Source of the DNA: Pseudocercospora fijiensis CIRAD86
Lineage: Eukaryota; Ascomycota; Dothideomycetes; Mycosphaerellales; Mycosphaerellaceae
DNA length: 64,000 nucleotides
Direction: 5' to 3'
NCBI RefSeq assembly: GCF_000340215.1
Contig: NW_006921537.1
Span: 2,073,011 to 2,137,010 of the forward strand
This document shows positions 11,147 through 21,645 of the stretch, piece after piece. The position numbers and the translations under genes were made by a program. Position 1 is the first letter of the stretch; every line of letters begins with the position of its first letter. The notes below the pieces were generated by a model. It did no database searches. It was not told the origin of the DNA and saw nothing but the letters and a program-made list of their open reading frames with translations.

Positions 11147-11926
11147 TGGGCATGAGATGAAGAGGTTGTGAGGGTGGATGTGGTGTGCGTGTGTGAGAGC
11201 CGAGCTCGCTCTTGTGTATATAATACAGTCCCAGCTGGTGGGAACGAAGACGTTCACGCGGACTGATTTTCGTCTTGTGAGATGAGTTTACTTTTGCATT
11301 CTATGATGTGTCTGGCTAAATTGTGATCTCGTAGGTGTGAAGGCTGTCTCTTCCCATGTGGTCGGAGCAAAGTAATTGAGACTCCTCTGCAGCGCAGAAC
11401 GCTATGAGCACACCAATTCTTCTAGTGCAAATTTTTTGAGACCGCACGTTGTTCTGATTGTGAGCCAAATGTGGAACAATACTTCGTCACTCTCCCATCC
11501 CGGCCATTCTACCTGACCTACTTGACGCAACTTCTGCGTAGTCGATCTCCATCCTACATCTCAGGTACTGTCCCGCGTCTCAAGCCCTAGTCGATCGACG
11601 TCCACGGGAAGTGGTAGCGCTATCCTTTCGATCGAATCCCTCATAATGTGGCCTCGAATCAACGGGATAGTGGATCAGCATTCTGTCGCAATTGCCGCAT
11701 TGCAGCCGCTTCGGCATGTGAAGGAGACCACTTTAATCATATTTAGGTCTGACGTCGAACCTCTCGGTGAAGCAAATCCCACAGTAGACGTAGACCGAGG
11801 AAGGGTAGGAGCACCATATGGAGACATTGATCATGAGTGCTTCACAGGAAGGGAATGGCCATTGCAGATCGAACGAATGCCTTTGCAGAGCAGGCATGAA
11901 TATCGACGATCCTGGTCTCCGTTTGC
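11147..11926. other. Intergenic, convergent 3' ends
   Basis: About 780 bp between the convergent MAD1 and SSXT genes. An open frame at 11,646-11,930 (+) has no recognisable features and is not called. Confidence 0.5.
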
Positions 11927-13098
11927 CTAGTTGGGACCTGTTTGTTGCGGCTTGGGCGATGCAGATGAAGCAGCCATCCTGGCGTCTAATCCCGGCCATC
12001 CATCGAATAAGACTTTGAGTCGATCATACTTCTCCTGCAGCTGAGGCATGTGGGGTGGCGGTGTCATGTGCGCGGGTCCTTGAGATGCTTTTGCTGGATT
12101 TGCTTGCTCTGGCTGTGCTTTGGGCATCAGATATGCGAGATTTGCTTGCACCCTCCGCAAGCATTGGATGTACTCTTCCGAGGCTTGTACGGCCGGCTGT
12201 CCTTGCGCTTTGAGCTGGGCGACTTGCTGCGGACTGATAGCGCCGCCTTTGCCCTCAGCCTGTAGCCTGTTGACCTCTTGCAGCAGCTCGACGTTGATCT
12301 CGAAAAGAAGGTTTATGCGCTGCTCCTCTCGACTCTGTGAGGCGGGCGACTGCGGTCCCTTGGGCGGAGACGCGGCGTTGCCATTGTCTGCTTGGGACTT
12401 GTTGACGGGCGTTTGAGGCAGTGGCGGCGCGGCCATGGGATACTTGATGGGAGGTGTCTGGTGCTCTGGCGGGTGGGCAGGGCTAGCGGCAGCATGTGGT
12501 GATAGGCGCTGCTGCTGCTGCGGAGAAGCGCTCTGTCTCACGGGTGGTGGCGCTTGTGCAGGTACGGAGTGGGCGTACGGGGCAGAAGTATATGATGGCT
12601 GCTGGTGGTGGTGCTGGTGGAAGGATGGTTGGCTGCTCGAACTAGCACTAGCATAGCCTTCTGTGTTTTCGTGTCAGCCGCGCTTGGTCGATGTTTCGGC
12701 TTGGCAGGCCGCATGTCGCCCGCGTCATCGTCGCCATGCCGCCATGCGGTGAGGCTGGCAGGTTGGCAGGCTGGCCGTGGCTCAGGCTGGCTGTCGGTTC
12801 TGAAAGTAAAACGCGCCGCCAGCGAAAGCAGCAGCGACCGACGACCTCCAGGTGGCAGGTGGCGGGTGGCAGGTGACAGCAGGTACGTCGGGCTAATGCT
12901 GATGCTGAGGCAGGCAGGACTGGGACGGGTGGACTACTTACGCATCTGCTGCATCGCACCAACGGTGATGCCATGACCAGAAAACGCAGGTGCCTGGTTG
13001 CTGCCGCCTTGCTGCGTGGAAGGGTTCGAGAAGGAGGGATGGCCGCCAAAACCAGCGCCGTGGCCGTGGTTGTATTGCACCGATGCTGATTGGATCAT
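11927..13098 (-). CDS. SSXT-domain protein (SS18/Snf11-like, SWI/SNF-associated)
   Basis: Two exons on the minus strand, 12942-13098 and 11927-12660, separated by a 281-bp GT/AG intron; 296 residues. The N-terminal part is low-complexity (Gln, Ser, Pro and His rich, for example HQHHHQQPSYTSAPYAHS). A core at about residues 165-230 reads INLLFEINVELLQEVNRLQ and, after a linker, EYIQCLRRVQANLAYLMPKA. That is the SSXT signature of SS18 and of fungal Snf11-like subunits of SWI/SNF remodellers. A second conserved patch, MTPPPHMPQLQEKYDRL, follows. The start ATG at 13098 was chosen because it gives an intact spliced frame. It shares a short divergent promoter with the PF09818 ATPase. Complex membership is inferred from family only. 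Confidence 0.82.
12845..12895. repeat. Short GGCAGGTG-type tandem repeat in the SSXT intron
   Basis: The intron contains several near copies of GGTGGCAGGTGGC-like units around 12,849-12,882. It lies wholly within the 281-bp intron and may explain that intron's unusual length. Confidence 0.6.
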
Positions 13099-13346
13099 GC
13101 CACCAACGAATCAGTTTAGCCTTTCCAGTGCCAGTACCCTCTTGGCTCTTGCAGACACCACGCGATCGCTCGTGCATGGCCTTCAGTGTATCTGATGAGT
13201 GACACCGGGGTCGCAGAACGAATCTGCCCACTAGCGCCGAGCTAAAGAGACCACCGACTTTCACCGACCTGCCCCAGCAGACATTCGCCCATCGCCATCG
13301 CCATCGCCATCGCCAGCGCCGTCGCCATCCGCTGTCTTCCACAAGC
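13099..13346. promoter_or_regulatory. Bidirectional promoter with CGCCAT hexamer repeat
   Basis: The start codons of the SSXT gene (-, 13098) and the PF09818 ATPase (+, 13347) are only 248 bp apart, so this must serve both. It contains about five tandem copies of a CATCGC hexamer at 13,288-13,330, just upstream of the ATPase ATG, probably in its 5' leader. Confidence 0.7.
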
Positions 13347-15503
13347 ATGAGTGGTAAGACTGGCGATGCACGTGTCCCTCTGCGGTGATGCGACGCTGAC
13401 CGCTCTGGCTGTGGGCAGGACGAGGAGCCCGCGCCGCCCGTGGTGCCTACTACAAGGCCCGCTATGGCGGTAGAGGTCGAGGGGCTGCCGGCGATAGCCA
13501 CGCCTTCAATGAAACAGCCTATCGGTCATCGCAAGATCAGGCCAATGCAACCAGCGGCCACCTAAAGAGCTGGCAACAGCTTGAGCGTGATCTTGTAGCC
13601 ATCGATTCTCAGCAATATGGTAAGTGCACGCTCCATACTTTCATTCCTCTTCCGCCTGCCCGGACTGGTGCAACTAGCATCGGCCTCCGACTCGGAGCAT
13701 CCTGCTCCAACAAGCTTTGGTGCTTTCCTTGGTCCTCTTCCTTATCGGCGATATACGTGAGGTCCGGAGTCTTAGCATCCTGACACAAACCCAGGGGCAT
13801 ATAAACGACTGCTCGGCACATATCAACATGAGGATCGTCCTCATTTCACTCTGGTCATCGATCACATCCAAGGAGATGCGTATGCAGCGCCATCTCGAGT
13901 ACGAGCCATTGTCAAGTGGTCACACACGGGCTTTCCAGACGACTGCTTGAGGCATGACATACGTCGGATTGCCTTATGCGACTATGTCACTCGCGTTGCT
14001 GCATCAATTATCTCGTCGAACCACCTTCACCGCAAGGTTGGCAGCGCAAATGGCGGTTGGGGCGGTCCCAAAGGCGGTGCATTCTCCATCAATCAGCCTG
14101 GTCAGGAGATTCTGCCGAGGACATCGGCTATGATATCTGGCAATGATAGCATTGAGCTCCGCTTTACAGTCTCGCTTCCAGCGGCAGGGAGGACTATTCT
14201 TGGGCAGCAAGCATGGCAGATCTTGGGAGTCAATCTCGTTGATGTTGTGGGACGATCCCTCTTCCTTGCCAGCCTCGACGAGCGAACGCTTGAGCGCCAT
14301 ATATCGTCCGCTGAACAGCAGCATTCACTCCGTCAGCAGCTCGACCAGCGAGGCCTGGTCGCTTTCGTCGCCAATGGCTCTGTGCTTCCTCGAGCATCCG
14401 GTGCTTCGCAGACACCCATGAACAGCCCAGATGTGGTCAAGTTTCAATCACCGAAGGAGCTCGAAGTCACGTTGACTTCAGCCCATCTCAACGCTTACAC
14501 AGGCATGGGAATTCCGAAAGGTGTGACTGTGCTGACTGGAGGTGGTTTTCATGGCAAATCTACCCTTCTCGAAGCACTAGAGCTAGGCATCTACAACCAC
14601 GTTCCAGGTGACGGGCGGGAAGCAGCGGTCAGCGACGAGACAGCTGTCAAGATCAGAGCGGAAGACGGCAGGTGTGTCTCGAAAACCGACATCAGCCCGT
14701 ACATTTCCCAGCTACCAGGTGCAAAGCCCACGAATGCCTTTACGACCGAAGATGCTTCCGGGTCAACATCAATGGCAACAAATATACAGGAAGCTCTGGA
14801 AGTAGGCTGCAAGACGATTTTGATCGACGAGGACTCCTCGGCAACGAATCTACTGGTACGAGATTGGCGCATGGAGGCGTTGATTCGCAACGAGCCCATC
14901 ACGCCTCTGATCAGCAAAGCGAGAGCATTGTGGCAGCAACATGGCGTGTCGACTGTCATAGTTATCGGAGGCCTCGGAGACTGGCTGAGCATTGCAGACA
15001 ATGTCATCGCGATGGACTCCTACAGACCGCACTGTATCAACCAAGAAGTACAAGACCTCATGGCTCAACATTCACTCATGGTCACACAGGACGAGCATTA
15101 TGGCTCCATTCCAAAGCGTGCTCTCAGAATAGATCTAGAAGGCCTGAGGTCGCCATTTGCCTCGCGCAAGAAGTTCATCAGCATGAGCTCACAGCAGAGA
15201 GACGCAGTCGATGATCCATCTCGTGCGGAGAGTGGCATTGATCTTGGGGGACTAGATCAGATCGTCGAGATTGGGCAATCAAGGACAATTGCTACCCTTC
15301 TTCCGCACATTGCAGCAGCAACGAAGGAGCACGCGCTCAGCCTAGCTGACATTTGCGAGCGCCTCAACAGATATATTGGGACTGAGACTGGCCTTCCAAC
15401 ATCACTGGTTGGAGGTGAACTAGTTGCAATTCGGCGCTTCGAGTTGGCGGCCGCCATTTCAAGGCTGCGTGGCGTAACGCTGAGAGTTGACAGTCAGCCT
15501 TAA
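13347..15503 (+). CDS. Predicted ATPase of the ABC class (PF09818)
   Basis: Three exons: 13347-13353, 13419-13619 and 13795-15503. The first is only 7 nt (ATG AGT G), with introns of 65 and 175 bp; 638 residues. The N terminus is Gly/Arg-rich (GRGARAARGAYYKARYGGRG), suggestive of RNA binding. The central ATPase has a Walker A-like GGGFHGKSTLLEAL at about 318-331, then GIYNHVPGDGRE, KIRAEDGR, DISPYISQLPG and ASGSTSMATNIQEALE. A Walker B segment with TILIDEDSSATNLLVRD and a VIVIGGLGDWL strand follow. These are diagnostic of PF09818, a family found in bacteria and fungi whose biochemical role I do not know. The short first exon is supported by frame continuity but could be mis-set. Confidence 0.88.
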
Positions 15504-16731
15504 TTTAGGAAAAGGGTGCTCCCATCCTTCGGAGAATTGGCACCTCACACGCGAGATTATGGACCGAGTGTGCTCTGCCCGCCTGCCTCTGCGAAAGTCG
15601 CACAAACAAGGGCTGCCCACCCCCCTTGCCGGAGCTAGAGTGCAAAGAGGAGAGCTTGCGAGTAAGTCAGTGGCATGTCATCCACCAATGTGCCACAGCG
15701 CAGCAGATCTCCTCTCCTCATAAACTACACTCGGCACTTCACGCGAATGCGTAGATAGCATGCAACACCAAGTGGCCTACAAGGCTAGGCTGGGCATTTA
15801 ATGCCTCAGTACGTACAGTACTGTGCTCTAGATAGCCAGGAATAGAGTCCCTTATGTCAGTGGCAAGGGGGTGCCGCTCCAAGTGCCTCATGTGACGCCT
15901 CACAGGAATTGGACAGTGGGTCGTGAGGCAGTGCAATACGAAGGTTCTACACCACACCTGACCTGCACCGCTTTCCGCGGCCACAACGCTGATCTCGAAG
16001 ACGCGTAGAACAAATCGTTACATGTCTTCCTTGGAAGATCTTGTGCCGAGCTTGCCGTTTTTTCGCATGGCTCTCTTGCTGATGAGGCTGATCTCCAAGC
16101 CAGAGCCTATCCGGTATGAGTGCTCACCAGTAGCGCGCGATCAGACACCATCAAGCAATCAGCAGAAGTTCGATTGAGAGAGTTCCACATCCTCGAATGG
16201 CCCAGTAATCAGCAAGAAGCTCCATTGTATGAGAAAGGTTCCAATCATCATTCCGGTCTGCTGCAGTATTCTGTGGTTGTCCCGGAGACGTCTTGCCGGG
16301 ACAAGTATTCATTCCATCATTCCTCGTCCGCCAAGTTGTCCTGAGCGCTTGGTGTATGGTATCCCGAACCAATGAGTATCCACGGCCAATCCTCCCTACT
16401 CCACTGTCGCATTTTAGCTTCAAATCGTCTCCGCTGTGGGAAAGCTTAGCTCTCGAGCTGCGTTACGAAAGAGGAATAGCTTCAAGCCATGGAAGCGGCG
16501 ATGCAAAGCAGCTGCTGCTTTCGCATTCGTGTCCTGACGTGCTATATATCTCGCGCGTGTGTCGCTGTCGCCTCCGAGCTCTCACAGAACTACTGCATCC
16601 CGAGACTTCGACTTCCTGTTCACGAGCGTCGAGTGATACCAGACCCCGGCCCGGAGCTAGAATATAGAATCTCTTCTTCCCCGCATTTTCGGCATCGACA
16701 TCAACAACATCTACATTCCATCAACAACATC
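15504..16731. other. Intergenic
   Basis: About 1.2 kb without a recognisable gene. The last 50 bp before the SPFH gene form a CATCAACAACAT-rich leader. Confidence 0.5.
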
Positions 16732-18009
16732 ATGAACGGCAGCAGCGCGGATGTCAATGGCAAGGCACCACTCGACAGCGGTAGCAATCATTCGCGACAC
16801 GGAGGTGTTGATCCTCTTGTCAAGGTCCAGCCGCCACGCAGAGAGGACTTGCAGCCAAGCTATGCACAGGTACGTGAATCCGGGATATTCCTTGATGGCC
16901 ACGATGGCGCGCGAGAAAAGCATAGTTGGAAGCACGCCATCATATCGTGGCTAGCAATATGTCGTTTCTGCAGGTCATGTGGTGTCTATGCACCTCCGCT
17001 CAATTTGCGCCTTATGCCCCCGTCGCCACTTCAGAGAGTCGAAGCAAACACGAAGCGCTAACGACTGCGATAATAGGTCATCAAGCCAGATACGGAAGAT
17101 GCGTCGCAGCACGGATGGTATGGTTCTATGGTGAACGCGCTTGGTTCCTGCATCGGCACTCTCGGAGCCATTCCATGCTGCATCGTCTGCCCGAACCCAT
17201 ATAAGCCGGTCGCGCAAGGAAACGTCGGTCTCGTCACGAAGTTCGGACGATTCGCAAGAGCCGTAGACCCAGGTCTCGTCAAGATCAACCCTCTCTCCGA
17301 GAACCTCATTCAGGTCGACGTCAAGATCCAGATCGTAGAAGTGCCAAAGCAAGTCTGCATGACCAAGGACAACGTCAACTTGACCCTCACATCTGTCATC
17401 TACTACCGCATCACGAGCCCACACAAGGCTGCATTCGGCATCTCCAATCTCCGCACCGCTCTCGTTGAGCGTACCCAGACCACTCTTCGACACGTTATTG
17501 GTGCTCGCGTTCTGCAGGATGTCATCGAGCGCCGCGAAGAGATCGCGCAGTCTATTCGAGAGATCATCGACGAGACCGCCACTGGCTGGGGTGCTGAGGT
17601 GGAGAGTATGCTTATCAAGGACATCATCTTCAGCCAAGAACTTCAGGACAGCTTGTCGATGGCCGCCCAGAGCAAGCGTACTGGTGAGGCCAAGGTCATC
17701 AGCGCACGCGCCGAGGTTGAGAGCGCCAAGTTGATGCGTCAAGCCGCCGATATCCTGTCTAGCGCACCAGCCATGCAGATCAGATACCTTGAGGCTATGC
17801 AGGCAATGGCCAAGAGCGCGAACAGCAAGGTCATCTTCCTGCCAGCGCCGAACCAGAGCATGCAGGCACAGCTCGCTGCCGCTGATTCTGTTGGTGAGGG
17901 ACCAAGCAAGTACCAGGACTACGGCACTACGAACGAGAACTTCCAGATGGGCAGCAACATCCCTGGATTTGGGGCCTCTCAGAATGCCCGAGTCATTGAG
18001 AACATGTAA
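16732..18009 (+). CDS. Stomatin-like SPFH/Band 7 membrane protein
   Basis: Two exons, 16732-16869 and 17077-18009, with a 207-bp intron that has a clear branch site (GCTAAC) near its end; 356 residues. A hydrophobic, Cys-rich hairpin (LGAIPCCIVCPNPYKPV, about residues 73-89) precedes the SPFH domain. The domain has GLVTKFGRFARAVDPGL, the strand SVIYYRITSPHKAAFGI, and the helix RTQTTLRHVIGARVLQDVI. A coiled stretch rich in Ala/Glu follows (AAQSKRTGEAKVISARAEVE), then SKVIFLPAP. This order is that of stomatin/podocin-type scaffold proteins of membrane microdomains. The cysteines could be acylated (inference). The N-terminal 46 residues are polar and of unknown role. Confidence 0.92.
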
Positions 18010-18705
18010 TTGAGCAGCATCATGATTTGCGCAAGTTTGGGATACCCGGTTTGATTGACGAAAGGCTCTAAGCAGATTGTAATGATTATGAATACGGTGT
18101 GATACCCATGCAGTTTTATAGTTCATGTATAATGATTTCGACGACCACAGGCCCTATGCCACTCTCTGCTACAGTATAGTTGCATTCTGCGGTTCCAAAG
18201 GAAGTTTCCATCAGTCCACCTCGGTGCCACCCGCAGAGCTGAACCTTCAGAAGCGGTTCTCGTCACGAACGGTCATGATCACAGCCCTGACTTCATACGG
18301 ACCGCTCTTCAACGAACGCATCGGAAACGTAACACCAATGCGATTTACAAGTCTGCCGAAAGCTTTCTGCAGGAGTCGGGAGCCGCTGGTCTGCAGAAAT
18401 CAGGTGTGTGTCAGAAGCCCGAGAGTCTCGTATCGCTTCACCGGTAGGAGCTGCGCACTTGCAACCGCAAGGCTGAGCTACTGGGCTGTGTTCGGCTCTC
18501 TTTGCTTGGCATGAATGTCGTTGGATGTGTCCGGCGACACGAGGAGGCCTCAATACGGGCAGTGTATCACTCAGCACTTCGAGGATATCATGACTATGCT
18601 GGTTTCATAATCGGCATCTGGTATTCCTTGCCTGCGGCATTCGCGTGGTCTCTTCCAGGTCTCCGTGGAACTTGAAAAGCGACTACATCTGGCACTATAC
18701 ACGTC
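18010..18705. other. Intergenic
   Basis: About 700 bp, no supportable gene; presumably the 3' UTR of the SPFH gene and the HET promoter. Confidence 0.5.
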
Positions 18706-20697
18706 ATGCTATGTCAACCCTGCCACGAATTCGTCTGCAAGTGTCTCATTTCACCGGAACCTCGAGATCGAAATGACCTCGGGCAGGTAGAATATCCGTA
18801 TTATCATGAAAGCCGACAAAGCCTGGCAGACTCCACGGCGCTGGGATGCTTCGTTTGCGCGAGTGTCACGCGCTCCACGTTGCTCGGGAGGAACCCCTTC
18901 GCCGGCAGCACGAACTTCGGTTCTTATTCGAGCACATCTCACTACATCAGGATTCTGAGTGCGCCAGACAGGAGCCATGAACGCGGGGACGTTTGCGGTT
19001 CAGTACAGGTACACGAGCTCGGCGAGGAGATCGCCACGCTGAGTGCGTCAGCCTTGTGTAGTCCTTCGACAGGCAGCCAGGCAACGCTCTCTGTTGCCCA
19101 ATATTGGTTGGGTGAATGTATGAAGACACATGCGAAGTGCGGAGCAGGCTCAGATCCGCAATGGTATCCCACCCGATTATTGGATCTGTCTCAAAGCCGA
19201 ATACGATTGATCGAGACGACAGGAAAAACATTGAATGGACGATACGCGACGCTCAGCCATTGTTGGGGAGGTGAAACCATACCGGTAATGAACTCGGAGA
19301 ATCATGATACTTTCGTGTCAATCGGTCGAGCCTTGTCGGAATTTCCCAAGAGCCACGCTGAGGCTATTGAAGCTGCAAGGACATTGGGGTTCCGATATTT
19401 TTGGATCGATTGCTACTGCATTATGCAAGCTGGCATGAATGCCTCTTTTACTTCGGACAAAGCAAAAGAGTTGACTATGATGAAATTGGTTTGTGCCAAC
19501 AGCGCACTCAATATTGGTGCAACGAGTGCATCTGCGCCAAGCATCGGTTGCTTCACAGATCATAATGGTAGCATTGTATGTCCAGACAGGATCACCCTGA
19601 CCCGGCCTGGACTCGCTCGACCTCAGGTCTTCCAGGTTGATTCTTTCGACTATGTGATCGACAAAGATATGTTTTACCGCAAAAACAAACTCTTCACGCG
19701 AGGTTGGGTTTTTCAGGAACGTCTCCTGGCACCAAGGATGCTCCACTTCGCTGGTGAACAATTGTACTGGGAATGTTCAGACGTGCCTTTGGCCAGCGAC
19801 AGGCTGCCATTCAACATCCAAGAGCGGGCCAATCCAGAGTTTCCATTTAATCTAGACCGGAATGATGTCCAAATTTCGAAATATAATGCCGGAGTTTGGG
19901 AGAATGTTGTCATGGCATATTCTCGGCTTGAACTTTCGTACCCCCTCGAAGACAAATTTGCCGCTCTCAGTGGTGTTGCTGAGCGTATGACAGAGCTTCT
20001 CGATGAGCAGTACATTGCAGGCCTCTTCAAAAGTCGACTGCCCCAACAATTATGCTGGTACCGGGAGCCTGGGAGTTCACGCGACAAAAGATGGCGTGCA
20101 CCGTCCTGGAGCTGGGCTTGTATGGACGGCCGTGTCGGGTTTTCTGGTGGTCTCGAGGAAGCGCTTGCAGAGTACGTGTCGTCAGCAGTCTATCCGCACC
20201 ACCTCGGAAATGATTACGGCCGCCTGAAAGATGCGTCCATCACACTGAGCGGCCGTATGCTTGAGGGACGCATTCGAAGACATCCATCTAGGCTCAGAAA
20301 TGCCAAGCGAGTCCTGCAAGAGGACCTCAATCTCGAGGTTGGCTCTATTGAAATACAAATGAATAATGCTCTTGGAGTTGGATTTCACGGCTCCAGCTTT
20401 GACGATGACATTCTACTGGGATCGCCCAGTGGCTCCACATTCTACCTGCTTCCTCTCGTATGGTGCGACAACAGTAAATGGCAATTGCCTCATTTGACGG
20501 CTGAAGAAACTTTGAATACATCCCAAGAACTGCTGGAACAGCAGTCGACATTGGAGATGCGCGGGCTCGTGCTCGAAACATCGAAGGATGAGGCGTTGAA
20601 GAGGTGTGGCCAGTTCCACATTTCAGGCACTGAGGATCCTGTGAAGCTTCTGAAGATGTGGGCATCGATATCTCCTGCTCATGTGCCCATCATTTGA
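18706..20697 (+). CDS. HET-domain (heterokaryon incompatibility) protein
   Basis: Single-exon frame of 663 residues starting MLCQPCHEFVC, a start typical of this family. HET domains (PF06985) trigger a cell-death response after nonself fusion or other cues in filamentous ascomycetes. The domain begins around residue 180 with YATLSHCWGG, then FPKSHAEAIEAARTLGFRYF and WIDCYCIMQ (about 233). It continues with an NSALNIGATSA strand and, further on, FTRGWVFQERLLAPRMLHF and WRAPSWSWACMDG, all in normal order. The usual DW..E segment after CIIQ is replaced by an unusual AGMNASFTSDKAKE. After the TGA the same frame remains open for 133 more codons into a tandem-repeat array. The trigger is unknown. 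Confidence 0.92.
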   Translation: MLCQPCHEFVCKCLISPEPRDRNDLGQVEYPYYHESRQSLADSTALGCFVCASVTRSTLLGRNPFAGSTNFGSYSSTSHYIRILSAPDRSHERGDVCGSVQVHELGEEIATLSASALCSPSTGSQATLSVAQYWLGECMKTHAKCGAGSDPQWYPTRLLDLSQSRIRLIETTGKTLNGRYATLSHCWGGETIPVMNSENHDTFVSIGRALSEFPKSHAEAIEAARTLGFRYFWIDCYCIMQAGMNASFTSDKAKELTMMKLVCANSALNIGATSASAPSIGCFTDHNGSIVCPDRITLTRPGLARPQVFQVDSFDYVIDKDMFYRKNKLFTRGWVFQERLLAPRMLHFAGEQLYWECSDVPLASDRLPFNIQERANPEFPFNLDRNDVQISKYNAGVWENVVMAYSRLELSYPLEDKFAALSGVAERMTELLDEQYIAGLFKSRLPQQLCWYREPGSSRDKRWRAPSWSWACMDGRVGFSGGLEEALAEYVSSAVYPHHLGNDYGRLKDASITLSGRMLEGRIRRHPSRLRNAKRVLQEDLNLEVGSIEIQMNNALGVGFHGSSFDDDILLGSPSGSTFYLLPLVWCDNSKWQLPHLTAEETLNTSQELLEQQSTLEMRGLVLETSKDEALKRCGQFHISGTEDPVKLLKMWASISPAHVPII

Positions 20698-21099
20698 GGA
20701 CCCTGCGAACGGCAACCACTTGGGGCGAGATTTGGACCATATCACGAAACCTCAACCGTCAAAGTGACTAGGATACAGCGACGAGCTCAGTACTCAAAAA
20801 GAAACCATAACCAGGTCGACGTGACTGAAAATGCTGCTAGACTGAAAAATGGTCTCCATGGCAAACCTCAGCAGAGCAGTCGCAAAGTTCTCGCGATTGC
20901 TACAGCTGAGAGCGCCGGGCCCAACATAGCAGGCCTAGACTTTCCAATCGCAACTCTGAATCCAACGCTCGACTCCATACAGAGTCTCTCTGAAGAGCAG
21001 TCACCAAGTCTACCGGCTGCTATGACATATGCTATAACCAGGAGCGCAATAAGTCCGACCAAAGTGTCTACCAATTCAACACTCGCTGCGACTCAGTGA
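20698..21099 (+). other. In-frame open extension of the HET gene
   Basis: Reading on from the HET stop codon (TGA, 20695-20697), the same frame stays open for 133 sense codons to 21,096. Its second half contains at least one repeat unit of the adjoining array (ATLNPTLDSIQSLSEEQSPS followed by ..AAM..AITRSA). It may be the former C-terminal part of the HET protein, a separate exon, or chance. Confidence 0.35.
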
Positions 21100-21645
21100 G
21101 CCTGTTCCGGGAGAGCGGTCGTAAATCCATCGATCGCTATAACAAGTGCTACTACTACTGCGAGCCGAAGGCTCAAAATACCAGATTGAGATGTCTCGAT
21201 TCCCCTTTCAATCCTCGCTCTACTCTATAATCCTGCCTTCGCTGAGTGGTCCTAAACTTCATTGGATGCGTCAGCAGTTGCTATGGACCGGAGCGTGGAG
21301 CTTCGGAAGAAACTCTCGATTCTGCAACTCAAATGATCGCTCCACTCGATGAGTCTGCTGCCGTTAAGTGGTCGCAGAATCCACCGGCTAGCTCAGCAGC
21401 CACTCCAAATCGGAGCGCAGAGCTAAAGAATAATCTCAGTTCTGTCGTTCAAATCCTCGCTCCGCTCGACGAGTCTGTTTCGGTGGAGCGGTCCCAAACT
21501 GCATCAGCCGCCTCAGAATTCGTTGTAGGTCGGAGTGCAGGGCACGATACCTGGCCGAGAGATTTCGATTCTGCCGTTCACATCGTCGGTCCACTCAATG
21601 ACTTTGCGTTGGCCACGTGGTCGCAGATCACAATGGCTGCATAGA
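20760..21645 (+). repeat. Degenerate tandem array, left arm (about 120-bp units)
   Basis: The landmark CGGAGYG recurs at about 21,289, 21,411 and 21,531 (spacing 122 and 120 bp), with weaker copies near 20,905, 21,039 and 21,160. The frame at 21,246-21,644 reads the units as about 40-43 residues: SATQMIAPLDESAAVKWSQN, SVVQILAPLDESVSVERSQT and SAVHIVGPLNDFALATWSQ. Two of the units also keep an RSA motif. A spacing close to a multiple of three suggests the array was once coding. It is followed directly by a hAT insertion; the same unit resumes at 25,331. Confidence 0.75.

Noticed and set aside
13947..15503. Starting the PF09818 ATPase at the in-frame ATG 13,947
   Set aside because: Upstream exons (13,347-13,353, 13,419-13,619, from 13,795) splice in frame and extend conserved sequence such as AYKRLLGTYQHEDRPHFTL.
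16975..18126. 383-codon open frame antisense to the stomatin-like gene
   Set aside because: It is a mirror of the strongly codon-biased SPFH exon; no domain or start context, and the sense frame is clearly conserved.
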